From Sorghum bicolor (taxonomy: Eukaryota > Streptophyta > Magnoliopsida > Poales > Poaceae): a stretch of DNA of 64,000 nucleotides. Shown here piece by piece: positions 34,265-46,723 of the stretch. The stretch lies in the NCBI RefSeq assembly GCF_000003195.3, contig NC_012877.2:12942839-13006838 (forward strand), given 5' to 3'. The notes beneath the pieces were generated by a model that was given only the letters and a program-made list of their open reading frames with translations, was not told the DNA's origin and did not search any database. The translations under genes and the position numbers were made by a program. How positions within the stretch are numbered: the stretch's first letter is position 1; every line of letters begins with the position of its first letter.

Positions 34265-34971
34265 TGCATCATTTTACTGGCACTTTGAAAGAGTTGCATA
34301 ACCTTTTCTGTATATTTATACGCAATTTCCAGTGAGGCAGCGAAGTGAGAAGTGACGCCTGATAGATGCTAATCAGTGGTATTACATTTGCACAGAAAAA
34401 AGAGAGAGAGAGAATGATGTTTCTTCAAAGTCTTGTTCCAAGAAGCAGTAAGGTAACTTTTCCTTTGTTTGGCACGAGTAACTTTCTTAGTGCCATTTGG
34501 GATTACAAACTGCTTTTCTGAAGGTGTAAATTCACTGGACTAGGGTTGTGGTGAAGGAAAGGCTCTATATTTACACACTGGACCATGGTTGTGCCTACAC
34601 AGAGCAGGCTATAGGATTGATAGAATACCCTATACGGCCGGTTCTTGATCTGCCACTAGGGTTGATAGTATTATACTTAGATTGATCATGTTATGTTGCT
34701 CTAGTCACATTGTTTAGTTTTTTTTGTATTTTTTGCTGTTGGAATGCGCCTGATGTATATAAATGAAATCTATTTCTTTGAAAATATATCTACTTGAACT
34801 AAAATTTTATTGGATTCTCATGCTTATTGATGAAATATTACAACCATGACAGCTTCTCCAAAATCTTGTAAGCAGCCCTACTGCCATCATGAAATTATTT
34901 GGTATGGCAAACATTAAATAGATAACTAAGATCTGTTATGGGTAGGTAACCATTCTCACATTTTTTACTTA
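34265..34971. other. Unassigned AT-rich DNA
   Basis: Nothing recognised apart from a short AG microsatellite near 34397-34413. Confidence 0.4.
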
Positions 34972-35110
34972 GGCCTTGTTTGGATGTAGTCGGATTCACA
35001 TCAATCCACATGTGTTGAGGTGGATTGGTGTGGAACTTGAACTAAATTCCACCCCAATCCACACCAACACACATGGATTGAAGTGAATCCGACAACATCC
35101 AAACAAGGCC
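34972..35110. mobile_element. Palindromic Tourist-like MITE
   Basis: 139 bp that folds back almost end to end: GGCCTTGTTTGGATGT at the left and ACATCCAAACAAGGCC at the right, with most of the interior also paired. It is flanked by tta at 34969-34971 and 35111-35113. Confidence 0.88.
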
Positions 35111-35113
35111 TTA

Positions 35114-35520
35114 TCAGTTTTATAGATCCACATTCTCGAGACATATAGCAACTGCATTTTTTATTGATCACTTTTATGGACTTTTTGTTATGTGTAGGTA
35201 ACTGGTCCCAACTGTTCTATGTATTTTTTTGTTTAGCTGAGTGAGCACTACTGCTCAAGTTAGAAGTAAAAGTACACACACAATTTGAGTTACGTGTCCT
35301 ACCTTTTCTTTGCTTGCAGGTTTCAGCAGTTCAGAGGAGCAGCACTGGAGGTCCTTTCTTTATCAACTAGTACGTTGCGCGCGCCATTGCGCGCGGCGGC
35401 AGGTACCCATGATGAAAGCGCCAGCTTGAATGGTAATGTAATCAGCAGGAAAATGAGAGCATTGACACTGTAGATACTCAATCTTGTAGTGTCATGATGA
35501 CGATATATAGCTATATATTA
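35114..35520. other. Unassigned; one exon-like segment
   Basis: 35320-35473 is preceded by a splice-acceptor-like TTGCTTGCAG and stays open for about 50 codons to a TAG, with a GCGCG-rich centre. It has no family resemblance. It might be the last exon of a decayed gene. Confidence 0.25.
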
Positions 35521-35774
35521 CCCCATTTGTCCCTGAAAGCTGTAACTTCTAGAGTTGTCTTAAGTCAAACTTTTAAAACTTTGACCGAATTTCTAAAAAA
35601 ACGCTACGATTTATGATACCAATTAATATCATTAGATTTATTATAGAATATATTTTCATAAGATACTTATTTTATGTCATAAATATTGATGCCTTTTCTA
35701 TAAAGATGGTCAAACTTTAAAAAGTTTGACTGACGCGAATTCTACAAACTGAAGCTTTCAGGACAGAGAGAGTG
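35521..35774. mobile_element. Stowaway-type MITE, decayed copy
   Basis: Internal sequence matches 21752-22004, for example CATAAGATACTTATTTTATGTCA. The ends are CCCATTTGTCCCTGAAAGC and GCTTTCAGGACAGAGAGAG. The left TA is intact and the right is mutated to CA. Confidence 0.75.
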
Positions 35775-35814
35775 CATAGATGGGTGTTATGGTTTCAGTC
35801 ACGGTCTAACTTCG

Positions 35815-36000
35815 GTGTAGAGGATTAGTATGTATGGACCATTAAATATACATAAAAATAACTAATTGCATAGTTTCTGTGTAATTTGTGAGACAAATTT
35901 TTTAAGCATGGTTAGCCTATAGTTAGATAATAATTATAAAATATAAACAAAGTGCTACCATGCCCAAATCTAAAAAAAGTTAGATCTAAACAACGCCATA
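35815..36000. mobile_element. Degenerate Tourist-like MITE remnant
   Basis: Contains the internal words CTAATTGCATAGTTT and ATAAACAAAGTGCTACC that also occur in the MITE at 41886-42128. The terminal repeats have decayed, so the borders are approximate. Confidence 0.5.
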
Positions 36001-38846
36001 GTAGGGCACAACATCAGCTACATATGCACCTTAGGCTGCAACTTAGGTGGTAGCATGGCACAAAAGGCGGTTGCAGCTTGTAGCTCTGGTCTAGCACGAG
36101 GGTGCTAGACTGTGGCCGCTAGATACACAGAACACTTATCTTGTTGCACACATATGTCATAAGGTGTTTACACAGGTCAGTCACGACGATAGAAAAAAAT
36201 AAACAGTTCATGCCCTGAAGACCTAGAATAGAAGAAGCGATGTATCAGTAATGGAGTCATGATGTTAGAAAGGACGAGCTTGAGGACTGAAAGAGTTGCA
36301 CAACATGTTTTGTGGTACCTCTAGTTTTTTTTATGGTTGCTGCTGGAGCTCATATGGGCTGATGTTTTGCCTGAAATTTTGGAGTCTTGTGGCTTCGGCA
36401 TGCACGTCAAAAGCAGACATAATAACACATCCGAAAGTGAGCCATATTTTTTTGGGTGTTGATGTGTAGCTGAATGGTGTAGGTCTAAGAAACGTAAGTT
36501 ACCTTTTCGGCTGTGATTCGAAGATGCTTGAGAATGAGTAGGCAGTTTATCCTTTGTCTTTACAGCGTCTGTGGATCCTATGGGATTCTACTCAGGGAGG
36601 TCATATGATTCTTCTTCTTCCTGAAGCAACAACATGCCATATAGCTTTGTAATTAAGGCGATTGCTAGCAGCAATCTAGAACGAGAATGGACAAGAAAGG
36701 ATAGCCTTATTAACATCAGAGCAGACCCAAAATATTTTATGTGCAAGGTAGGTAGGCCTCTAGTCGATTTATATCAATTGCAAGGCTACTCATATCAACA
36801 TTCAGCTATGATAATGTTAAAACCAGAACTCTGCAGGCTCGATGTGTGTCGTAAGAAAGTAAGCAAAAACAGTAAAAAAAATAGACAGCATAAGCTAACG
36901 TGCCTAAGAGGTCTGTAGCAACATGTTTTGCTCAACATGTTTTGCTTAACAGAGTATTCCAGAAAGGCAAGAGCAATGAACAACAACAAATAACATGCTT
37001 GATTTTTGTGTGGTATTGCAAAGAGCTCTTAACAGAAAGGGCATGAAAACCATGAATTATAGAGTAAACAAGGCAAACACTATCAATACAGATGAAAACA
37101 ACTTATTCGTCATCACTCTGATCAGCAAATAACTTTTTCTGCATATGCCTCTTTTTAGTGTGCACTGGTGAGTTGCTTTGTCTGAGAGATATGCAGTATT
37201 AACATGAGTGCAAGCTAATGCAGTACAAATACCTTTTGATAATGGAAAATACTACGTATGTATGACTCAACCAAGCACAACCTACTACTCAGCGGAACCA
37301 AGAAGAATGGGGGTGTTATCATTCTCATGTTGTAGAGGTTAATGTAATAACAGGTCTAAATTAAACAGAGGAACCAAAGGTATCTGTAAAGAGGTGTGAA
37401 ATATTAACATGCATAGATAGAAAAACAAATAGAAATTTACAGCTATAAAGAGGGTAGCATACAAATTTATACCTATGCATCAGCTAAAATAAGATCAGCA
37501 TGCAGAATAGGACCATTCTCATGTCTGCTTGTCAAATTTTATTTTCTGATAATACGAACACAGATAACAGGTTGAACATACCTTGGTATCAAGTTTGATA
37601 AGGGAGTGGGAGTCATACCGCAGTCCTAGAAAAATAACAGAAGGATCATATTAGTTAATAAAATAGTAACTAGAGCTATACAATACGACATATCAAATGG
37701 TATGGTTAAATAAAAGTGGAGGAACTATAATTTTTTATTTATGTAGCATACCATATATGACAGGATGTACCCTAAACAAATCTAAAGACCACAATATCAA
37801 AATGTAATCATGCAAATAAAATATATATTATTGCTGAATAAACCTTGTAAATAGTTGATACGACAAAATATAAGAGCAACCTAACCTGACCATTTGAACA
37901 ACCATATCTGAATTCCAAAACAACAAAAAATTAATAGAAAAGTGAGCGCTTAATATTTGGCATCCCTTTCTAATGTGATAATACAACATTGTGTTCCTGT
38001 GGAAAGCCTGCAAGGATTGTGTAATAAAACCAAGGCAACAAGGCGTCACATCAAATGATCTGAGGGCATAGACAGTAAGAAACAGTAAGAAACTTTGGTA
38101 GGATTTGAAGGGCACGACTTCACCGTTTTGGTCCTAGCTAGAGGGTTAGCTGCTCTCCTCTCACCAGTGTACAGTTCCAAATTATTTTTTCATGAACCTA
38201 ATTAAGTAAAAAATAGTAATCAAATAAGCACCTTTGCTGACCTGTGGCTAAAAAAATAAGAATTAGGGTGGGCATATCCAAGCAAAAGCAAATAAAGCCA
38301 GAGAATATATGGCATTGATGATGTATGGATCAAGAACGGCTAGAAGGCCGTAAATCAAACAACCTAGGGGATGCACATCGTTACTAACCTTTGGTACAAG
38401 TCAGACATGGTCATGTTACTGGGAGATTAGTTGCTCTCTTTCTAAAATTTGTCCACAACTCAAATTCACCTGTCTATGAATAAATAAAGGGAAAAGCTAA
38501 AGAAAAAAAGGAGAAATAATAATAAATGATGAAAGCCAGAATCACAACGAGGTGCATATTTATCTGAATAACTGTAAAAATGTGAATCTAGGGAACAACT
38601 TAACAGGCACAGATTGAGGCTGCAATACAGAGCACATAAAACAGAGGAAAGTAGAAGCACAATTAAGACTACAGTATTGTGTGGGGGTCGGGGTGGGGAT
38701 AGGTAAGAGGAGGAGCACAATCTACTTACCTTAAGAATGAATCATGCAAGGATACATTAGGTTTTGTCAGATGTTATCAGTCTGTATGTGGGCTCCTATT
38801 GGACCTGTCGCTCCAATGGACCTCCTAAAATCCTGAAGGTATCAGT
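36001..38846. other. Unassigned AT-rich DNA
   Basis: No credible gene. Short open frames are not conserved and have no codon-like composition. A segment at about 37742-37860 is a diverged copy of 41850-42195 lacking the MITE. Confidence 0.4.
37742..37860. repeat. Diverged repeat, copy 1 (no MITE)
   Basis: Resembles 41850-42195 over about 110 bp. Shared words include AGGATGTACC, ATCAAAAT and ATATTATTGCTGAAT/ATTTATTGTTGAATG. Copy 2 carries the MITE. Confidence 0.55.
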
Positions 38847-38861
38847 AGGAAAATCCCATGA
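38847..38861. repeat. LINE C target site duplication, left copy
   Basis: aggaaaatcccatga, repeated exactly at 41703-41717. Confidence 0.95.
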
Positions 38862-38919
38862 GAGCCCTAACAATGAAGGATCTCCCTTGCTAATTCCAGC
38901 TGAGCTTTAATATTACCTG
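38862..38919 (-). other. Inverted 5' segment of LINE C
   Basis: Read on minus, it encodes NIKAQLELAREILH, matching NIKAQLELAKEILH of LINE B, which normally lies about 35 codons upstream of where the body begins. The intervening ~60 bp are missing. This is the signature of twin priming. Confidence 0.85.
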
Positions 38920-38920
38920 A

Positions 38921-41499
38921 GAAAGAAACTCAAACTTCATTGTCTCGGTTTGGCCTCTCTGGAAAGAACCATTGCTCGGCTGCGTTCCAGGATTCTGTAT
39001 ATCCAGGAAGGTGATGCCAATACTGCTTTCTTCCACCAACAGGCCAGGTACAGAAAAAAGAAAAACTTCATTTCTAAACTCCAAGTTGGTAATCAGGTGG
39101 TCGTCTCGCAAGAGGATAAGCAGAAGGCAGTGGATGATTTCTATGAGAACATTCTTGGTACGGCTGAAGAAAGAGATTACACTCTGGATCTTGACCTTTT
39201 GGAGATTCAGCAACATGATTTATCTGAGCTGGATGTTCCTTTTTCTGAGGAGGAAGTGTGGGCTACTATAAAAAATATGCCCCTGGATAAGGCCCTAGGG
39301 CCGGATGGATTTACAGGGAGGTTTTATAAATCCTGTTGGAGTATTATTAAGAGTGATGTGTTGTTAGCGCTGGGCGCCATCCAGCGAGGCCATGTTTTCA
39401 AATTTCGTCTCTTGAATTCAGCTTACATTACCCTTTTGCCTAAGAAAGCGGATGCGGCTGAAGTTAAGGATTTTCGGCCTATAACTCTTATTCACAGCTT
39501 TGCCAAACTGGTGACTAAGCTCTTGGCGAACCGGCTTGCCCCTCTTTTGCCTTCTTTGGTTTCTGCAAGCCAGAGTGCCTTTGTGCGGGGAAGAAGAATA
39601 CATGACAATTTCATGTTGGTTCAACAGATGGTCAAATCCTTGCATAAGATGAAAGAGGCACATATCCTGCTTAAATTGGACATCTCCAAGGCGTTTGATT
39701 CAGTTTCTTGGTCGTTCCTTTTGGAGGTCTTGCGCAAGGTGGGGTTTGGGCAGCGGTGGCGGGATCTTATTTGTTTAATCCTATCCACTTCTTCGACACA
39801 GATCCTAGTCAATGGAGAGCCTGGGGACACAATTTACCACCGCCGTGGTCTAAGGCAGGGAGACCCTCTGTCCCCAATGTTGTTTATTTTAGTGATGGAT
39901 GTTCTGAATTCCTTGGTTATTTATGCCACCTCAGTGGGTTTGTTGCAGCCTCTAGTCCTCCAGCAAGCACGTCGTCGGGTCTCCTTCTATGCCGACGATG
40001 CGGTGATATTTTTGAGACCCTACAGTTTGGATCTTATCGCCATTAAGCATCTCCTGGATTTCTTTGGTCATGCCTCCGGCCTTAGAACTAACCTAGCCAA
40101 GAGCTCAGTGTCCCCCATTCACTGTTCAGATGAGGAGCTGGCTCTCATGGCAAACACTCTCTCATGTTCTATTAAGGATTTCCCTTGCACGTATCTTGGC
40201 CTCCCACTTTCAATCGGAAAGCCAACTAAAGAGGTGCTGCTACCTTTGGTGGATAGGGTGGCAGACTACCTCCCTGGATGGAAGGCTTCGTTGATGAATA
40301 GGGCGGGACGGTTAGTGATGGTTAAGGTGGTGCTGACTGCTGTTCCAATTTATCACCTAATTGCCTTGGACCTTCCAAAATGGGTGATTAAGGCCATCGA
40401 CAAAAAACGTAGAGGTTTTCTTTGGAAAGGTCATCAGCAGGCCAATGGAGGGAATTGCCTAGTAGCCTGGGAAAAGGTACAGAGACCTCTTGAATATGGA
40501 GGGCTTGGTATTCATAATCTGGAACTCCTGGGTTACGCTCTTAAGATTCGGTGGTTGTGGGCTCAGAAAACAGATGAGGCAAGGCCTTGGGCTGGTCTTC
40601 CTATTGCTGTCCCTCCTAAGGCCCGGGCTCTTTTTCATGCTGCTGTTAATGCCATAGTTGGAGATGGTGAGAAAATTTTGTTTTGGACCGACAGATGGCT
40701 GGATGGGTATACCATCGCTGATTTGGCGCCTAATTTGTTCAAGGCGGTTCCTAAACGAACAACCAAAAGAAGAACTGTGGCTCAAGCCCTGCATAATAGA
40801 TGTTGGGTGCAGGATATTAAAGGAGCCCGTACAGTAGAAGTCATGCTTGAGTACTTCCAGATTTGGGATTTTGTAGAGGGTTTCGTTCTGCATCCAGACA
40901 CCCTAGATAAGTTCAGATGGAAATTATCGCATGATGGCTCATATAGCAGCAAATCGGCCTATGCTGCCTTTTTTGTTGGATCCATCAAGTTTGGTTCTTG
41001 GAGAAGGATCTGGAAAACCTGGGCTCCTCCCCGCTGCAGGTTTTTCATCTGGTTGGTGTTCCACAACTGGGTTTGGACAGCTGATCGATTAGCAAAGAGG
41101 AACCTTCCCCATCCTGAGGCTAGTCCATTTTGTGATCAAGAAGAAGAAACAATAAATCATTTGTTAGTGGGCTGCGTTTTTGCTCGACAAGTTTGGTTTC
41201 TTGTTTTCCAACACTTGGGGCTCCTGCAGTTGGCTCCACAACCTACGGTGACTCGTTTCTCTGGGTGGTGGAAGAAAACAACTTCTGATGTCCCCAAGGA
41301 AGCACGTAAAGGCCTCAATTCCTTGATTATTTTGGTGGCCTGGGAGATCTGGAAGCACCGTAATACTTGTGTCTTCGACAACATGAGGCCAAATGTTCAG
41401 GAAGTCCTTAGGGCCATTAGCTCGGAGGGAGGGATTTGGTGCTCAGCGGGGGCATCCAAACTCCAGGAGCTGGTCCTTAGGTTGCCTTCTGAGGCATAG
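38921..41499 (+). pseudogene. LINE C ORF2: RT and zf-RVT, 5' truncated
   Basis: About 859 uninterrupted codons, beginning LRKKLKLHCLGLASLERT; there is no true start codon because the 5' part is gone. RT motifs are DKALGPDGFTGRFYK, LIHSFAKLVTKLLANRL, KLDISKAFDSVSW, GLRQGDPLSPMLF and SFYADDAVIFL with both catalytic Asp. The zinc-binding end has PFCDQEEETINHLLVGC, where the first Cys-Pro-Leu-Cys pair of LINE B has become S-P-F-C. It lacks the endonuclease and so cannot be autonomous. Intactness of the frame suggests a recent insertion. Confidence 0.88.
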
Positions 41500-41669
41500 G
41501 GTCTAGAGGTTTTGGTCGTGTTTTGGCCTCTGAGTGGCGATTCTGTTTTCAGTTGTACCTTGTGTGGGGGTGTGTGAGTTGTGCGGGATGAGTGTGTTGT
41601 TTGGGTCTCTATGACCTTATTATGGGTCTCTATGACCTTTGTACCTTTTTTCTTCCTTAATGAAAAAAC

Positions 41670-41686
41670 GCGCAGTTCTCCTGCGC
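41670..41686 (+). other. LINE C 3' terminal hairpin
   Basis: gcgcag / ctgcgc stem around a 5-base loop. The closing pair is G-C where LINE B and D have A-T, so both sides changed together. Confidence 0.75.
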
Positions 41687-41702
41687 TGTTCGAGAAAAAA
41701 AA

Positions 41703-41717
41703 AGGAAAATCCCATGA
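41703..41717. repeat. LINE C target site duplication, right copy
   Basis: Matches 38847-38861 exactly. Confidence 0.95.
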
Positions 41718-41849
41718 TTTGGTAACACTAAGAAACTTTATTATTTAATTCAATTTACATATAAAGAAACTGGCAAAAGAAGTAATGGAGAGAAATATGG
41801 GTACAATATATTTCTATTTTCTACCACTCATCCATGAGATTGGCTATAA

Positions 41850-42195
41850 TCATAATTCATGATAGGATGTACCCGAACAAATTTAGGCCTTGTTTACTTC
41901 CCAACAAAATTTGCAAAATTTTTCAGATTCTCCGTCACATCGAATCTTTAGACGCATGCATGGAGTATTAAATATAGACGAAAATAAAAACTAATTGCAT
42001 AGTTTGGTCGGAATTGATGAGATGAATCTTTTGAGCCCAGTTAGTCCATAATTGGACAATATTTATCACAAACAAACGAAAGTGCTACAGTACCTGTTTT
42101 GCAAAATTTTTTGGAACTAAACAAGGCCTTAAAGAACACAACATCAAAATCTGGTCATCCAAATAAAGTACATATTTATTGTTGAATGAACCCTA
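41850..42195. repeat. Diverged repeat, copy 2 (with MITE)
   Basis: Counterpart of 37742-37860, interrupted by the MITE at 41886-42128. Confidence 0.55.
41886..42128. mobile_element. Tourist-like MITE (GGCCTTGTTTA family)
   Basis: 243 bp with ends GGCCTTGTTTACTTCC and GGAACTAAACAAGGCC. It is flanked by tta at 41883-41885 and 42129-42131. Confidence 0.88.
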
Positions 42196-42775
42196 GAACA
42201 TCATAGATGCGAATATAAAAACACAGCGAGTGGCACCCTCGGACGACGGAAACAAGAGATCTAATAAGACAAGAATAGAAATATACTGCAAATGCAAACA
42301 AAAAATTGAAAGCTAATGTCGCGGCACCTACTAAACCCAGTCTATTAGCAACGAGCAGAGACAATATGATTCCAGCGGACAAATAAGATATAAATGGAAA
42401 ATTTAAATATGAAAAAAAATTAATTAGTACGTAGCAGCACCCTCGAATTCCACAAATATGAAACCTAAGAAGACAAACATACAAATATACTGTAAATGTG
42501 CAAACAAAAATATGAAAGCTAATTAAGCAACATCTAGTAAACCCAGTGTAGTTAGCATAGAGCACTCAGCAGTACGCTAGCGGACAAATACGCTATAAAT
42601 CACAAACTGAAATCTGAAAATAATTTAATTAGCACCTAGTAGCATCCTTGCCGGCAACAGCTAACCTAAGAAGACACACACAAATATACTGTAAACGGAA
42701 AAAAAATATGGAAGCTAATCAAGCAGCACCAAAACCCAGTGTAATTAGCAAAGAGCACAGGCAACAGTGTGGAAG
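42195..42775. repeat. Degenerate ~203-bp tandem repeat, about 3 units
   Basis: The marker word CACCCTCG/CATCCTTG recurs at about 42237, 42438 and 42642. Each is followed in the same order by an AAGACAA motif, AATATACTGTAAA, GAAAGCTAAT and AAACCCAGTGTA. Units differ by substitutions and small indels; the third is partial. Confidence 0.8.
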
Positions 42776-43987
42776 CACACCTACTATTTAAGAAATAATA
42801 TTTTAGAAAATAGACAAAATTTTAGTACCAGCTTCACATAACTAGGTGCCGGTTTAGTACTTTTATTTGTCCACCGAAAAAATTAGAAGCCTAGGCTATC
42901 AGCTCAAGCAAACTTCACGTAGCGTTCCATATTCAAATAAAACATATCGAGTAAATTATCTTGTACAATATATACATTCAATCATCTAATATAAAAATAA
43001 ACACGGCATTAAATAGCGAGATCAATAAACTGAATCTTGAGTAGAAATGAAACCTGCATCTACGTATCTGAATCCTATCATCTCCTAATAAAAAGGCTTA
43101 CCTGGAAACATGGAAGGGGTGCTATGGAATGACAGAACCCACTAAATCCTATCTGAAGGTAGCTTAAATATATTATATGGCAAGCCATTGAGCCTAGCCC
43201 TCGAAGAATAAACTCATGATCAGTTTGAAGGGTTGCTATGATAGGAGGCATGGATCACTTGTCATAGCCACTTGTACACCATGCACTGAAGAAAAAAACT
43301 GTAGTGGCATGCGAATCTGTAGGAAATGCTTTCTCTTCAATTTAGTTAGATGCTTTAAGCATAAATGTGTTGTATCCTGTGTGGAATTTGATGCTTTAAG
43401 CAAGAGTTCAAAAAATCCCTACAACAATGTTAGGTCTGCTGTTCGAGTTTGAAAAATGGATTCTTTTTCAGATCCCTGAAAAACAATTACATAGCATTCG
43501 CAAGACATGTTTTCGGAAGAGAAATTACTTGGTATGGATGTTTGGTAGGTGAGAATAAAGCATAGTATACAACCAAATATCTCAATAGAAAAAACATTAA
43601 ATATCAGCTGCTCACACACCGTATTTTGACGTGGAACTGTTATTTAAAAATCATAAAATCTCTTCATAGTAGCATGGAAAAAGGCAAAGGGTCTAATATG
43701 TTTGCTATGAGCACCTGTGACTGATGCCATGGTGTCATGTTGACCAACATGGCAACACAGAAGCATGATAATTAGACGAAAAAGGAAACCTAAAGCGGCA
43801 AAATATAAAAATTTTGGAATCAATCTATAATCGCACAGGCATATAGGACTAAGAGCTTGTAGCATTCATTATAATTCTTGATATTCACTACTGTAACAAA
43901 GGAATTTCAAATGCATATAACAGCTATGAGGCCATGTGCTTAGAAAATCCTCACAACTTAAGCTTATCAGATATTGCAATTTGAACA
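42776..43987. other. Unassigned AT-rich DNA
   Basis: No gene, RNA or mobile element recognised. Confidence 0.4.
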
Positions 43988-46648
43988 TGTCACACCCATA
44001 TTTTAAGAACAAAATAGGATGCATAAAAGACTCATATGTGCCCCGGAAACAGTCGCACACATAAGTAGACAAATCTCAAATGTACCATTGCAATGTTTAT
44101 TACATAGCGGAACATAATATATATCACATAGTCTCATACAAAAATGATAATAAGATTAAACAATGCTCTCGACGGAAGCTCCACACGGGGACACTGTTGA
44201 CTGGTTGACTCCAAACCTAATACTCATAGCGATAGTTATCATTCCAATCATCATCATTAGCATAACCTGGGGTGTTGGGAAATTGCAAGAGTGAGCACAT
44301 ATCGTACTCAACAAGTATAACCAGGGGTTCATGAGGCTCAAATAGCTGACATTGGTTTGACTGCATTTAGCTTTTAATAGTGGAAAGCATGTTCATAATT
44401 AAATAACAAAAGTCAAGGTAGCATAAATAATCCATTAATCACATGATCAAGCGTAAGCATAATTAATCTCATAGCATAAACGATAGAACCCTCAAGGCCG
44501 CTCTTAATCGTGAGCATGGCTAGTATACTAGTTTTAACACTCTTTAGAGGTTGTACATCTTTACCCATGAGTCATGATTTACCCTTTCGCCCGAGGTAGC
44601 TAATCTCTTAACCCCCTTCCAAGGGAGGTCGGCAGGGATCACTATGAAGCCTTTCAAAAGTTCGGTTAGGGTCGCAAGGTTTTCTTTGTGCGTAGATATA
44701 GATACCCCCCTTCCAAATGGCACAATGACGCGCAGCCTATACACATAAGGACAGGGGCTCGCACTATACCCAAAACGGTTCAGCCCCTCCGCCCTTTCGG
44801 GTAACCTCTAACAAGCTAGAAAAGATCTTCATACTGAGCTAAAGCCAGAGCCATTATAGCCCTCATGGCTGCACTGTTTTCCCGGTGATCACTTACAGAC
44901 AAGATCTCATATAGTTATTTGTCATCTTTGAACGTTCATTGCATAGATATTAATCATCTTACAAGATCATGGATGGAATAAAGCACTAGCACATCTACAC
45001 CAAATGCATATCAAGTAGGTAGCAAGGAATCTAGGTAACAATCAACTATGATTTTGCTAAGGTCGACAAGGTGATAGCATGCATATGATATATGTGTAGT
45101 TATAAGTGAATAGGTAACAAGGATGATCCCAAGTTATACTTGCCTTGATCAAAGCTCTCCTGAGCCTGCTGGTCTTCAAAGGCTTGGTCTTGATCACCAA
45201 CGTACGGCTCACCGTCTATTCCGAAACATCAATCAACAACACGCAATCCAATGTAGACAATCATACACAAAGCAAACAATCTATAATTAGAACATTACAC
45301 CAAACAGTGGTAAAACAAATATAAAAGTTTATCAAAATATTCTACACAGTGCTACGATCACACAAACGTAAAGTTTACGAAAATCGGAATTAAAACGTAG
45401 AAGATATGAATTTTTCAAGATTTCCTATAGAGAAATAATTAATTAAATGCTACTGTAGAATTAAAAAGTTTCAAAAGAGTAAACTAATACTTCTAACATG
45501 TAGAGCTTGTGAGTACGAATCTAACGAAATTTGAATGGACTCGGAGTTGAAATGAATATTTTATGAGCCAAATACTGTGAATGGCAATTCTGTAAATACT
45601 GGAAACGTATTTTATCTTCAACCGGCAGAAAATACGCTTTTAAACCAAGGATACGTATCTCCTCCAGGGCGCCAGGGACCGCGGCGTAATTAGTAAAACT
45701 ATCCAGGGACTCTTTATGAAGTTTCACAGCCGAAGGGGTAACTTCTATTTCTATCCCTTGATCTTGCATCTAACGGCTCAGGATCCAACAGGGGGAGCCA
45801 GGCGGCGGGCCGGCCGGCTTCCTCCTCTCCGACGCGGTGGTTCACCATGAACACCGCCGTAGAACTCAACGGAGCTCGCCAACCTCCTGATTCCGAGCAC
45901 CAAAAATCCAACCGAGCGTACGGGCGAGTAGAGGAGAGAGAGGCGAGCTCACCACGGGGTTCGATTCGGCCTGGAAACGAACCGAGAGCTCGCACTGCGC
46001 GGCGGAGCGGCTTCGGCCTAGGCTGGATCTCGACCGAGCTTGCTGGAGCGTCTAGGGCTTGGTTTCGCAGCGCGGTTGAAGGAACGGAGTGCGGCCGAGG
46101 CCTAAGACCTTTATAGGGGCTCGCGGCGCACGGGGAACGATCAATCCCGAGCATCACAGGATCGATTCGGTGCAGTTTCCTACCTGGTTAGGAACAAGAG
46201 AAAGGAAGGTGAAAGAGAGAGAGCTGACGCGCGGGACCTGGCTGGTGGTGAAAGAAAGGGGGTGGGGCCTGGCCGTCAGCGGAAGGGAGAAGGGTGAGGC
46301 GCGCGCACGGGCCAGCCTAGCCGCTCGGTGGGCCACGCGAGGGAGGGAGGGAGGGAAAGGCCGAGGGAGCTGGGCTTCAGCTAGTTCCTGGGAAGGGCTT
46401 TCTCCTTTTTTTTCTTTTCTACAGCTTTTTGAGAAGAGTTTTTAAATCCTTTTGTAGACAAAACAAAACACACAGGAGAATAAATAAATAAATCTCAGCA
46501 TGAATGCACAACCATGTTTCTAAATTTATGGTGAATTTTAATTTCAACAAAAAATATTTATTTTCTATATTAAATGCTCACAGAAGAAATACTCAAATAA
46601 ATCAAATTGAATCCTATTAATTTGAAATCAAAATTTTTGGGTGTTACA
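43988..46648 (-). mobile_element. F1 3' LTR
   Basis: It is 2661 bp, with ends TGTCACACCC...GGTGTTACA on plus. On minus, a TATA box (CCTATAAAGG, about 46109-46118) lies in a GC-rich promoter-like part (45780-46400). Several open frames here are by-products of the GC content. The related F2 LTR is similar over its whole length but clearly diverged. Confidence 0.9.
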
Positions 46649-46723
46649 AACTCTACCCCCTTAAAATAATCTCGTCATCGAGATTGAACGGTGCTTACTC
46701 AAACAGATATGAATATGATTTCC

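Larger units (their letters stand above)
38862..41702 (+). mobile_element. LINE C: 5'-truncated, 5'-inverted L1-type element
   Basis: The 15-bp target duplication is exact. The first ~58 bp (38862-38919) are in reverse orientation relative to the rest. The body from 38921 runs on plus through ORF2, a 3' UTR, a hairpin (41670-41686) and a poly(A) ending at 41702. Confidence 0.93.

Noticed and set aside
36634..36918. 94-codon plus-strand ORF
   Set aside because: AT-rich, no domain, no conserved neighbour; probably chance.
45714..46445. ORFs in the GC-rich part of F1's LTR (147 and 118 codons)
   Set aside because: Long frames are expected by chance in GC-rich DNA, and they are not kept in F2's LTR.
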